From Mariprofundus erugo (lineage in GTDB: Bacteria; Pseudomonadota; Zetaproteobacteria; Mariprofundales; Mariprofundaceae), in contig NZ_VBRY01000005.1 of assembly GCF_005818865.1 (NCBI RefSeq), positions 172,196-236,195 of the forward strand: a stretch of DNA of 64,000 nt. Direction: 5' to 3'. The notes under the pieces are model-generated. The model saw nothing but the letters and a program-made list of their open reading frames with translations. It searched no databases and was not told where the DNA came from. Position 1 is the first letter of the stretch; the number at the start of each line of letters is the position of its first letter. Positions 56,661-64,000 of the stretch are shown here, piece after piece. The position numbers were made by a program, and so were the translations under genes.

Positions 56661-58043
56661 ATGAGCGGAAACACCATTTCGAATGACCGGCCGGCTGACA
56701 GGCTTCCCGGCCGGCTACCGGTCGTAGCGATCGTCGGACGACCCAATGTCGGTAAATCCACGCTTTTTAACCGGCTGGTTGGCAGAAGGCAGGCGATAGT
56801 GGGCGATCGCCCGGGCGTTACAGTTGATCGCCTTGAAGGGGAGTGTTTGCTCGGGGCACGCCATGTTGTGCTGGTTGATACCGGCGGTATCGGAGAAGGA
56901 ACGCATGATGTGATGCAGCCGGCCATCGACAGCCAGGTTGAGGCTGCACTTGAGATTGCCGATATTGTTCTTTTTGTTGCTGACGGGCAGGCAGGGGCGA
57001 CAGGTGTCGATGGACTGATTGCCGATAAACTTCGCCGTCAGGGAATCCCGGTGCTGCTGGTGGTAAACAAGGCCGAGCGTTTCTGTAGTGCTGTTGATTT
57101 TTACTCATTGGGCATCGCTGAGCCGCTGCCTGTCTCTGCGGTTCATGGCCAGGGCATTCCTGAGCTGATTCAGCGGCTTGAATCGATTCTGCCACCGGTC
57201 GTTGAAGGGCAGGAAGAAGAGGAGGGCGAAGAGCCGCTGGCAAATATTGCGGTGATCGGGCGTCCGAATGTGGGTAAATCAACACTGATTAACGCCTGGC
57301 TTGGTCGTGAGCGCATGGTGGTGAGTGCGATTGCCGGGACGACTCGCGATGCGATTGATTCCACGGTTCCCTACAAACATGGTGTTGTCCGCCTCGTCGA
57401 TACAGCGGGGCAGCGTAAGCATGGTCGCATTAGCGATGTGATTGAGTTTGTGGCCCGGGTAAAGGCTGTGCAGGCCTTTAAGCGTGCGGATGTGGCTGTC
57501 ATGCTGCTTGATGGCGGTGAGGGAATTGTTGAGCAGGATATGCGCCTGATGCAACTGGCACAGGATGAAGGGTGTGCACTTCTGGTGGCTGTGAACAAGC
57601 TGGACCTGCTGACCGAGCAGGACTGGAAGTACTACGCAGAACGTCTTCATTTCCGTATGCGGGCTCTTTCCGATGTGCAGGTGTTTCGCATTACTGCAAA
57701 AGAGGGTAAAGGGGTTAAGAAACTGTTGGATGAAGCGGTCAGGGCTGCTGCACGCAACCATTTCCGTCTTGGCACCGGTGAGCTGAATCGCTGGCTGACA
57801 GCTGCTCAGGAAGCCCAGCATCCGCCGGGCACGGATGGCGCCATTGTGCGCCTGAAATATGCTTCCCAGACGGGAACCAATCCCCCTTCGATCAAGATCT
57901 TCTGTAACCGACCGACAGCACTGAAAACAAGCTATCGTCGTTATCTTGAGCAATCGTTCCGAAAATCATTCAACCTTGCCGGTGTACCGGTCCGTTTTTC
58001 ATTTTCCTCCAGCAAGAACCCGTATGTGGACAAGAAGGATTAA
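56661..58043 (+). CDS. der: Ribosome-assembly GTPase Der (EngA)
   Basis: Der is an essential two-domain GTPase needed for 50S subunit assembly. The 460-aa protein has two complete GTPase domains, each with GRPNVGKST, DTGGI or DTAGQRKHG, and NKAE/NKLD boxes, and a C-terminal KH-like domain ending KSFNLAGVPVRFSFSSSKNP. A short N-terminal extension precedes the first P-loop. It follows bamB closely as in many proteobacteria. Confidence 0.97.
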   Translation: MSGNTISNDRPADRLPGRLPVVAIVGRPNVGKSTLFNRLVGRRQAIVGDRPGVTVDRLEGECLLGARHVVLVDTGGIGEGTHDVMQPAIDSQVEAALEIADIVLFVADGQAGATGVDGLIADKLRRQGIPVLLVVNKAERFCSAVDFYSLGIAEPLPVSAVHGQGIPELIQRLESILPPVVEGQEEEEGEEPLANIAVIGRPNVGKSTLINAWLGRERMVVSAIAGTTRDAIDSTVPYKHGVVRLVDTAGQRKHGRISDVIEFVARVKAVQAFKRADVAVMLLDGGEGIVEQDMRLMQLAQDEGCALLVAVNKLDLLTEQDWKYYAERLHFRMRALSDVQVFRITAKEGKGVKKLLDEAVRAAARNHFRLGTGELNRWLTAAQEAQHPPGTDGAIVRLKYASQTGTNPPSIKIFCNRPTALKTSYRRYLEQSFRKSFNLAGVPVRFSFSSSKNPYVDKKD

Positions 58044-58097
58044 CGTTCAGACATGTTGAGCGATATTTTTTACGCCATGCCCGGGGTCATGTAGTCC

Positions 58098-58526
58098 ATG
58101 CGAAGTTTCGAGGAGACGCGTACGATTGCATGCTCGCCGGCAAAAATGTTTGCCGTGGTTATGGATATTGAGCGCTACCCCGATTTTCTTCCCTGGGTGG
58201 CCGGGGCGACAGTTTTAACTCGCCAGGATGGGCAGCTGACGGCTGAACTTGTGGCTGATCTTGCCGGCACCCATCACAAATTCAGGACAGTCGATCGTTT
58301 TGTGAACAATAAACTGGTCGAAATTCGTCTGCTCGATGGTCCATTCCGCTTTCTTGAAAGTGTCTGGACGTTTGAGGTGGCGGGTGAAGATCGCTGTAAG
58401 GTTCACTTCTCAATTGAGTTCGAATTTCGCAGCATGATGCTTGATCTTGTTGCCAGTCCAATTTTTTCAACTGCGTGCAAATCGATGGTTCAGGCCTTTG
58501 AAAAGCGCGCAATGTCGGTGAATTGA
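58098..58526 (+). CDS. ratA: RatA/COQ10-type START-domain protein
   Basis: A 142-aa SRPBCC (START-like) protein of the RatA/COQ10 family. Family marks are ACSPAKMFAVVMDIERYPDFLPW near the N-terminus and FEFRSMMLDLVASPIFSTA near the C-terminus. COQ10 relatives bind ubiquinone and aid respiration; E. coli RatA was also reported to block ribosome assembly. ATG 58098 begins the conserved region. Its stop overlaps the ratB start by one base, matching the conserved ratA-ratB pair. Confidence 0.93.
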   Translation: MRSFEETRTIACSPAKMFAVVMDIERYPDFLPWVAGATVLTRQDGQLTAELVADLAGTHHKFRTVDRFVNNKLVEIRLLDGPFRFLESVWTFEVAGEDRCKVHFSIEFEFRSMMLDLVASPIFSTACKSMVQAFEKRAMSVN

Positions 58527-58837
58527 TGCGTATTACAGTCGTTTATGCACTTCCTAATGAGCAATACCTGCAGACCTTTGATGTGGTGGAGGGGACGACG
58601 GCAGAAGAAGCTGTGAAGATGTGCGATGTGATGACCAAACATCCAGAGATTAATTTGTCTGCCAACAAGCTGGGGATATTCGGGAAGCTGGTGCCAGCTT
58701 CACAACCGTTGCAGTCCGGTGACCGGGTGGAAATTTATCGGGCATTGCCGCGTAAGCCGCGTGATGCGCATGCCGTGGAAGACAAAAAGTCCCGTATTCG
58801 GGCGCGTAAGGAAAGTCGCGGCAGTGAGGATGCTTAA
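58526..58837 (+). CDS. ratB: RnfH family protein RatB
   Basis: A 103-aa ubiquitin-like-fold protein of the RnfH/UPF0125 family, beginning MRITVVYALPNEQYLQTFDV and containing LGIFGKLVPASQPLQSGDRVEIYRAL PRKP. Its biochemical role is not settled. ATG 58526 overlaps the ratA stop; TTG 58523 one codon upstream is less likely. The stop TAA lies within the first bases of repeat copy F. Despite the name, ratA-ratB is not a classical toxin-antitoxin pair. Confidence 0.92.
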   Translation: MRITVVYALPNEQYLQTFDVVEGTTAEEAVKMCDVMTKHPEINLSANKLGIFGKLVPASQPLQSGDRVEIYRALPRKPRDAHAVEDKKSRIRARKESRGSEDA

Positions 58838-59075
58838 GGAAGCGCTGATGTGTCGGCGCTTCCGAGCGCGCCACAATCCGGCGAGCTGCAGAATGCAGCG
58901 AATCAAGTCAAACGCGCAAGACCTTGATTTATAAGCAAAGATAAAATGCCTCGGGCATCATGCCCTCGCCCTGCGGGCGGCCGTTGGCCGTCCAATCGGT
59001 TCATGCCTCTTTGTCACGTATTTGCCTTTGCGAACTGATTTTTGCCAGGAGGGCAATCAATCAGCATCGCCTTAG
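58834..59075 (+). repeat. Dispersed structured repeat, copy F
   Basis: A 242-bp copy in the same orientation as A and B, with well-kept ends (TTAAGGAAGCGCTGAT at the left, the complement of CTAAGGCGATGCTGATT at the right). It lacks about 50 bp of the left body found in A. The left hairpin is GGAAGCGC...GCGCTTCC. It begins at the ratB stop codon. Confidence 0.85.
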
Positions 59076-59094
59076 TGATCTGATAGCTGGCTGG

Positions 59095-59250
59095 ATGCCG
59101 GTTTATCAACATCACCATCACCGTTCAATGCTCATGTTCCTGAAGTTCCACAGATCGATCCCTGTTAACCCGCTGGTTGCAGGAGTGGCTGCAATTTTCT
59201 GGTGGACGTTCTTCACCGTTATGGTGGGATTCTTGTTTCCCTCCGCATGA
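59095..59250 (+). CDS. Possible small membrane protein
   Basis: A 51-residue frame from ATG 59095 (a shorter start at 59128 gives 40 residues). The C-terminal half is hydrophobic and aromatic (NPLVAGVAAIFWWTFFTVMV then GFLFP), consistent with one membrane helix. No clear ribosome-binding site is present for either start, and I recognise no family. It may be a real small protein or chance. Confidence 0.3.
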   Translation: MPVYQHHHHRSMLMFLKFHRSIPVNPLVAGVAAIFWWTFFTVMVGFLFPSA

Positions 59251-59599
59251 TTTGTGTTGTCATCAGCAGTGAGGATGTTCATTTCATCCTGATCATCATA
59301 ACAACCCGGGATTAAAAGCATCAATTTTTCACCTGAGCAGGCACGTGTTGGCAGGCCGGATCATGAAGGCTCTGGTACGCATGCAGATATTGATCGCATT
59401 GATGTAACCGGCTGTTGAGCGTCAGCTGACGGGTATGTATGGCGGTGGCTATTTTCTGCATTGATATGCCGATGGCAGCTATGTCGCCTGCCTGTTTTGG
59501 TGGTTGAAAGTGGAAGAGGGGAGTGTGCTCATGTCAGTGATTGTGACTTATGCCTCTGTCTATATATCATGTTATACATGAGTGATATGCCATAACATG

Positions 59600-59629
59600 T
59601 TGATCATAAAGTTTTTTTCCTGATAAGAT
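59600..59629 (+). promoter_or_regulatory. Possible sigma-70-type promoter
   Basis: TTGATC at 59600-59605 and TAAGAT at 59624-59629 with an 18-bp spacer lie in an AT-rich stretch about 50 bp before a small frame with a good ribosome-binding site. Confidence 0.35.
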
Positions 59630-59679
59630 GTAATTCCTGTATATGATGCACCTATATCGCTGTGCTGAAGGAGTTAAAT

Positions 59680-59772
59680 ATGAATGATGTATTCCTTAGA
59701 AAGTTTCAGTTTTATGGTGCCATTATCTTCGTTGTTTCCCTGCTTGTAGTGCTGGAAATAATGAATCGCTGA
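59680..59772 (+). CDS. Possible 30-residue membrane peptide
   Basis: ATG 59680 is preceded by AAGGAG at 8 bases distance, a strong ribosome-binding site. The frame encodes 30 residues beginning MNDVFLRKFQFYGAIIFVVS, continuing LLVVLEIMNR, with a basic N-terminus and one hydrophobic stretch of about 16 residues. A plausible promoter lies at 59600-59629. It is too short for normal gene finders. I recognise no family; small single-helix proteins often bind larger membrane complexes. Confidence 0.5.
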   Translation: MNDVFLRKFQFYGAIIFVVSLLVVLEIMNR

Positions 59773-59892
59773 TTCATGGGTGGCCGGCATCTGTCTGGCT
59801 GCCCATACAGTTTTGCTTACCAGAGACGAGCGCTGCTATATGTTGTGTGATCAGATATTGAGCGCCGTTCACCAATCAGCCACTATAAGCCG

Positions 59893-61911
59893 ATGTATCA
59901 GTATATGGCGCTTCCGCTGTCTGCGGTAAAGGGAATTGGTCCGTCGCTGGAGAAGAGGTTGCACGGCCGCGGCATTGACTGCATTGGTAATCTTCTTCTG
60001 CATCTTCCGTTAAATTATATTGATGACCGTCGAGTCTCACCGATTTCCTTGCTGCGTGAAGGCGAGTCCGGCCGTATTGAGGGACGGATCATCAGCAAAG
60101 AGGCTCGTGGCTATGGCAAGGACAGGCAGGTATGGATCCGCCTTGCCGATGATCATGGGCAAATTCGCCTGAATTTTTTTCATGCCGGTTTTATGATGGG
60201 TGATGCCCGTCTGACTGAGGGACGGCTGATTTCTGTTCGAGGTGTTGCCGAACGATGGCAGGGGCAATGGCAGATGACGCATCCGGAGTGGTGTGTTGCA
60301 GAAGCATTCGAGCCGGGCTATCAGCCGCATTACGGGGCATTGGCCGGGTTAAGTGGCAAACGTATCGGCACGATGATCCGGCAGGCGTTGCTGATGTTGC
60401 CTGCGACTGCCACCAGTCCGCTCGATCACATATTAATGACACAATACCGCATGCCCTCTCTAAGACAGGCATTGCTGCAGTTGCATCAGCCGCACGCAGC
60501 CGACAGTGACATGCTTCGCCATGCATCTTCACGGCTTAAAAGCGAAGAGATTATTCTGTATCTGTTGCTGATGCGGGATAAGAAGCGGCAAGCCGATTGT
60601 CCGGGAATTTTGCTTGCATCACAACGGTTGAGCAGTGAGCTGCTTGAGCAGCTGCCTTTTCCCCTGACCGATGCACAGCAGTCAGCGTGGCAGGATATAT
60701 CCGCCGATATGACATCAGGCCGTCGAATGCACCGCTTGCTGCAGGGGGATGTGGGGGCCGGTAAAACGTGGGTTGCCGCATTGGCCATGGCCTCTGTGGC
60801 TGGCAGTGGCTATCAGGCGGCGCTGTTGGCACCGACCAGCGTATTGGCCAGCCAGCATGCTATCACGTTGCGCGAGCTTCTGATGCCGCTGGGGCTCGAT
60901 GTTGCGTTATTAACCGGCAGTACCCGGGCTGCCGAGCGCAGAAAGATTCTGGCCGCTCTGGCCAGCGGCAAAATCAGTCTGGTAGTGGGTACCCACGCCT
61001 TGCTGACAGATGATGTCTGCTTTGATCATCTGGCACTGGCGCTGGTGGATGAGCAGCACCGCTTCGGTGTCAGGCAGCGCTGGGCTCTGGCTGAAAAAAG
61101 AAAGCCGGATCATCAGGCGGTGCATCTGCTTGCCATGACTGCTACGCCAATTCCGCGCACGCTTGCGCTTGCGCTCTACGGCGATATGGATCTCTCAATG
61201 ATGCGCGGTATGCCTCCGGGTCGGAAACCTATTGAAACACGCGTGATCAGCGCAGATAAAATGCGGCCTCTGGCTGACGGTATGCAGCGAATGCTCGATG
61301 TGGATGGTCGAATTTACTGGATTGTCCCGCGCATTGATGAGGATGACGATGGCATCTCTGTGGATCAGCGGGTGGAGCTGCTTAAGGGCTATTTCCCTGC
61401 CGCCGGTGTGCTCGGCCTGCACGGGCGCATGAAGGCCTCTGTCAAGGATGAAGTGCTGCAGGCATTCGCATCCGGTGCATGCAAGATCCTTGTTTCCACG
61501 ACCGTGGTAGAGGTTGGCGTGAACGTACCTGAGGCGCGACTGATGATTGTTGAACAGGCTGAGTCGTATGGTCTGGCGCAGCTGCATCAGTTGCGCGGAC
61601 GGGTAGGGCGCTCATCCGAGCAGGGGTACTGCATGCTGATCGCCGGTAAGCAGGCAAGTCAGTCATCACTGGGCCGGCTTCAGCAGCTGGTTCGTAGTCA
61701 TGACGGCCTGGAGCTGGCGGAGGCTGATCTTGCCATGCGTGGCAGTGGTGACGCGATCGGTACCCGTCAGCATGGTGATGCAGGCTTCAGACTGATCAAT
61801 CTGGCCGGAGATGGAGAGCTTATTCGCCAGTGGTATGAACATTTACCGGATTTCGCAGCTGATGAAGCGATGTTGCGATTCTGGCGCCCGTTCGCGGATT
61901 CAGCAGATTAG
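59893..61911 (+). CDS. recG: ATP-dependent DNA helicase RecG
   Basis: RecG remodels stalled forks and removes R- and D-loops. The 672-aa protein has the N-terminal wedge/OB domain (about 1-160) with the usual VKGIGPSLEKRL start, Walker A GDVGAGKTWVA, the DEQH box in LVDEQHRFGVRQR, TATPIPRTLALALYGDMDLS, and LHGRMKASVKDEVLQAF. The conserved MPPGRKPIETRVI segment is encoded by DNA (61212-61238) that matches 23 of the last 27 bases of the CRISPR repeat. The protein is slightly shorter than E. coli RecG (693) but complete. Confidence 0.97.
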   Translation: MYQYMALPLSAVKGIGPSLEKRLHGRGIDCIGNLLLHLPLNYIDDRRVSPISLLREGESGRIEGRIISKEARGYGKDRQVWIRLADDHGQIRLNFFHAGFMMGDARLTEGRLISVRGVAERWQGQWQMTHPEWCVAEAFEPGYQPHYGALAGLSGKRIGTMIRQALLMLPATATSPLDHILMTQYRMPSLRQALLQLHQPHAADSDMLRHASSRLKSEEIILYLLLMRDKKRQADCPGILLASQRLSSELLEQLPFPLTDAQQSAWQDISADMTSGRRMHRLLQGDVGAGKTWVAALAMASVAGSGYQAALLAPTSVLASQHAITLRELLMPLGLDVALLTGSTRAAERRKILAALASGKISLVVGTHALLTDDVCFDHLALALVDEQHRFGVRQRWALAEKRKPDHQAVHLLAMTATPIPRTLALALYGDMDLSMMRGMPPGRKPIETRVISADKMRPLADGMQRMLDVDGRIYWIVPRIDEDDDGISVDQRVELLKGYFPAAGVLGLHGRMKASVKDEVLQAFASGACKILVSTTVVEVGVNVPEARLMIVEQAESYGLAQLHQLRGRVGRSSEQGYCMLIAGKQASQSSLGRLQQLVRSHDGLELAEADLAMRGSGDAIGTRQHGDAGFRLINLAGDGELIRQWYEHLPDFAADEAMLRFWRPFADSAD

Positions 61912-61947
61912 GAGGGGGCGTCCTGAAAAAAGGTATTGGCGCAGTCG

Positions 61948-63312
61948 TTAAAGCGTGTGCACCGTATGATGCAGTGATGAATCGGCAAGGTGACAGGCCA
62001 GAGAGGCAAGGGCACTGGCAAGGACGGATGCACCGAGTGCAAGCTGTTCCGGCGATGTGTATTCGTCAGGTGAGTGGCTGATGCCACTGCGACAGGGGAC
62101 GAAGAGCATGCCGACAGCAATACTGCTGCCATTGTTTCTCTGAAAACGATGCAGCGCGGCAACATCATGCCAGGCACCACTGGCCAGCGAGGTCGTGGAA
62201 GCATCATGTGCATGGCAGCAGTCGTTTAACAGTTGCTGCAGTCCGTGATCCAGGGCGGGGATACCCTCCACAACAGAGAACTCATCGATCTCGACGGTAA
62301 TGCCGAATTCAGCTGCTGTTTGCCTGATAACATCGCATGCATCCTGAGAAAAATTATGAACTTCCAAGCTGTTGCAACCACGGACTTCATGTGAAAAGTA
62401 AGCGTAGCCACTGACTTTGCTAACGGCATTGTTGTAGATCTTCGCTATCGAGTCGTTCAGGTCCCTGCTGGCATTGACCACACCAACGGTCTGAACAAGG
62501 TCTGCGCCGGCAGTGATAGCTTCGCTGAGCAGTTGGTCCAGGCGAACCTGCATATAAGCCATGGCTAGGTTGGCATCCCGCCTCCATGTCGTTCCCATGG
62601 GGGTAGCGCCTGAGTGATCAAAGGCGCCTTCAAGATGGACCCAGCGACGGCTGGAGCCACGGATACCGGTGACAATACCGAGATCAAAATTCCCCTGCTC
62701 GAGTATGCTTCCCTGTTCAATATGGAGCTCGATATGGGCCACAATGCCATCAAGTTCATTTAAGCTGATGAGCGGCAGGCCGGCTCTGATGGCGCCGGGG
62801 TTACCACCCTGGGAGGTGATGGCCTCCGCCAGCGTGCGATTTTGATAGGTTCGGGTCAGCACGGCAGGATCAAGCAGCCCGAGGGCTGCCCGGGAGCCGG
62901 CAGAAACGGTGCCAAAGGTCGATGACTCCTCACCACGCCAAATGCGCAGGCGCAATCCGCGTTGTAAAGGCAGTGGTCGCTGGAAGATGGCTGTGATGGC
63001 GGCGAGCCCCGCAACCACACCGGCCGTGCCATCAAAATTGCCTCCCCCGGGTACTGTGTCCATGTGCGAACCTGTTTCCACCCATTCTGCAAACATCCCC
63101 GGTGTTTCAATGATGAGATTGCCAACAGGATCGCGGCGTGAAGTCAGGCCGGCAGCCAGAGCGGCGCTCTCAATATGCTGCATCGCCAATGACTCTTCGT
63201 CAGACCAGGGTGCACGCAGAAATCCGGCGCCCGGACCAAGGTTGCCGATGCGATCAATGACCCGGTAGAGCCCGGAGATGGTTGCGGCAGGGATATCAAA
63301 GCGATGAGGCAT
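61948..63312 (-). CDS. M20-family Zn-dependent amidohydrolase (allantoate/N-carbamoyl amino acid type)
   Basis: A 454-aa peptidase-like enzyme of the group that includes allantoate amidohydrolase, beta-ureidopropionase and N-carbamoyl-L-amino-acid hydrolase. Metal-binding features include His83 in GSHMDTVPGGGNFDG, Asp94, the RGEESSTFG pair near 128, HIELHIEQG and the C-terminal GISHSPDEY. It likely hydrolyses a ureido compound in nitrogen recycling, but the substrate cannot be told. It starts 9 bp after a DUF1456 gene on the same strand and faces recG at its 3' end. Confidence 0.9.
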   Translation of the reverse strand: MPHRFDIPAATISGLYRVIDRIGNLGPGAGFLRAPWSDEESLAMQHIESAALAAGLTSRRDPVGNLIIETPGMFAEWVETGSHMDTVPGGGNFDGTAGVVAGLAAITAIFQRPLPLQRGLRLRIWRGEESSTFGTVSAGSRAALGLLDPAVLTRTYQNRTLAEAITSQGGNPGAIRAGLPLISLNELDGIVAHIELHIEQGSILEQGNFDLGIVTGIRGSSRRWVHLEGAFDHSGATPMGTTWRRDANLAMAYMQVRLDQLLSEAITAGADLVQTVGVVNASRDLNDSIAKIYNNAVSKVSGYAYFSHEVRGCNSLEVHNFSQDACDVIRQTAAEFGITVEIDEFSVVEGIPALDHGLQQLLNDCCHAHDASTTSLASGAWHDVAALHRFQRNNGSSIAVGMLFVPCRSGISHSPDEYTSPEQLALGASVLASALASLACHLADSSLHHTVHTL

Positions 63313-63321
63313 GAGGGATAA

Positions 63322-63690
63322 TCAGTCAGCTGTCTTGCTGTTTGTGGCATTGGGCAGATGATCGATGCCATCTTCGATCAGGCAGCGCATCTCTTCGAGC
63401 GCATCCCGGTTGTCGGCCTCGATGAGTCCGATGATAAAGTTTTCAATCGTACGGGGAAGTATGGTCGGTTCTTCGACGGTGCCGCGCGAATAGATAATGA
63501 AGCCGTTGAGAAACGCCTCGAAATGCTCATCGGAGAGTTTCTCATAGTTTTTATTTTGTGAGCCGGCCATAAATGCCTTGATCTGGCTGCTGCTGAATTC
63601 TAAATCAGCGAGCTCGAAAATCTCCTTCACTTCAAAGTGCTTGAGATTGTTGGCGATGCATATTTTTTTTAGAATATTGTTATTGGTCAA
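63322..63690 (-). CDS. DUF1456 family protein (YehS-like)
   Basis: A 122-aa protein beginning MTNNNILKKICIANNLKHFE, with the DUF1456 pattern (ADLEFSSSQIKAFMAGSQNKNYEKLSD then EHFEAFLNGFIIYSRG). YehS of E. coli is about 156 aa with two copies of the domain; this one is shorter at the C-terminus and ends HLPNATNSKTAD. Function is unknown. It is just upstream of the M20 hydrolase gene and probably co-transcribed with it. Confidence 0.75.
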   Translation of the reverse strand: MTNNNILKKICIANNLKHFEVKEIFELADLEFSSSQIKAFMAGSQNKNYEKLSDEHFEAFLNGFIIYSRGTVEEPTILPRTIENFIIGLIEADNRDALEEMRCLIEDGIDHLPNATNSKTAD

Positions 63691-63934
63691 GGGTTTGCTC
63701 CGGCTTGATTAATGTATCACATAGGTGTGAAAAGCGGTGGTGAGAGTGATTGCCGTCGCCACGATACATTTGAATCGGCGAAAATAACAGGTATGAGGGT
63801 GGTGGACTGAAAGCCGGCAGCGTCAACTTGATTGCATGAAGACGGATACGGATCGCTTCAGTCCGACAGGCACCTAGGAGTCTGCGCGGCAGAAGCTAGT
63901 GCTGATCGTATGATTCATGTTTAGGATGAAGCAT
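63691..63934. other. Intergenic region with probable IS left end
   Basis: This holds the promoter region of the minus-strand DUF1456 gene and the upstream part of the transposase gene. The stretch CCTAGGAGTCTGCGCGGCAG at 63873-63892 is a candidate left inverted repeat of the element; the right end is outside the window, so this cannot be confirmed. Confidence 0.4.
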
Positions 63935-64000
63935 GAGTACGAGTTATCGCCCCTACCACCCTGATCAGTCGCTGTTGTTGCCGCCATCGTTATCGGATTG
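63935..64000 (+). mobile_element. Start of a probable IS1182-family transposase (cut by window edge)
   Basis: From ATG 63935 the frame reads MSTSYRPYHPDQSLLLPPSL, then SD, to the window end. This N-terminus, with YHPDQSLLLPPSLSDWL-like wording, is typical of IS1182-family (DDE) transposases. Only 22 codons are visible, so intactness cannot be judged. Confidence 0.7.

Larger units (their letters stand above)
59076..59892. other. Intergenic region between repeat F and recG
   Basis: About 820 bp without a normal-sized gene. Two short membrane-protein-like frames lie within it (59095-59250 and 59680-59772, listed separately). The rest is AT-rich in the middle (59550-59640) with a possible promoter at 59600-59629. 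No tRNA, repeat copy or clear terminator was seen. Confidence 0.45.

Noticed and set aside
58098..58837. Reading ratA-ratB as a toxin-antitoxin pair
   Set aside because: RatA belongs to the COQ10/START family and RatB to RnfH; the pair is widely conserved housekeeping and RatB is not an antitoxin.
1..64000. tRNA or rRNA genes
   Set aside because: Scanning for the T-arm consensus and acceptor pairing gave no convincing candidate, and no rRNA-like stretch was seen.

Overview
The window looks like a chromosomal segment of a Gram-negative proteobacterium. The evidence is a set of envelope genes (a BamB lipoprotein, a FimV/HubP-like protein and a SPOR-domain protein) and gene orders familiar from proteobacteria: miaA-hflX, glyA-nrdR, leuB-asd-fimV-truA, yfgM-bamB-der and ratA-ratB. 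My best guess is a marine Zetaproteobacterium such as Mariprofundus, but this rests on general resemblance only, because no rRNA is present.

Layout. Bases 1-1138 hold the start of a probable purine-nucleoside/MTA phosphorylase gene and rlmN, both on the minus strand. Bases 1313-13936 are a complete type I-C CRISPR-Cas locus. It begins with a WYL-domain regulator, followed by cas3, cas5c, cas8c and cas7c. A two-gene toxin-antitoxin module sits next, inside the operon, and is followed by cas4, cas1 and cas2, a leader of about 210 bp, and an array of 48 identical 37-bp repeats with 47 spacers. Bases 14119-22023 carry signalling genes: a substrate-binding lipoprotein paired with a sensor kinase that has its own periplasmic binding domain, the nucleotide nucleosidase PpnN, and a hybrid kinase. 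Next come deaD, the pyruvate formate-lyase pair pflB-pflA, a fatty-acid desaturase and a putative oxidoreductase. Bases 30664-46808 are mostly housekeeping: mutL (endonuclease type), a Kef-type antiporter, miaA, hflX, glyA, nrdR, leuB, asd, a repeat-rich fimV-like gene, an EcfT-like membrane protein, truA and a class V aminotransferase. Bases 47149-63690 hold a SPOR protein with a minisatellite, carB, greA, a DUF4149 protein, a PerM-type permease, yfgM-like, bamB, der, ratA, ratB, recG, an M20 hydrolase and a DUF1456 gene. The right edge cuts the start of a probable IS1182-family transposase.

At least six intergenic gaps contain members of one dispersed repeat family, about 100 to 295 bp long. 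Members have imperfect terminal inverted repeats and internal hairpins whose stems change in a compensatory way while one loop sequence stays fixed. Other points of interest are the toxin-antitoxin pair inside the cas operon, a spacer captured twice with different 3' ends, a stretch of recG that matches most of the CRISPR repeat, nine identical 19-residue repeats in the FimV-like protein, and a perfect 25-bp palindrome after pflA. No tRNA or rRNA gene was seen.
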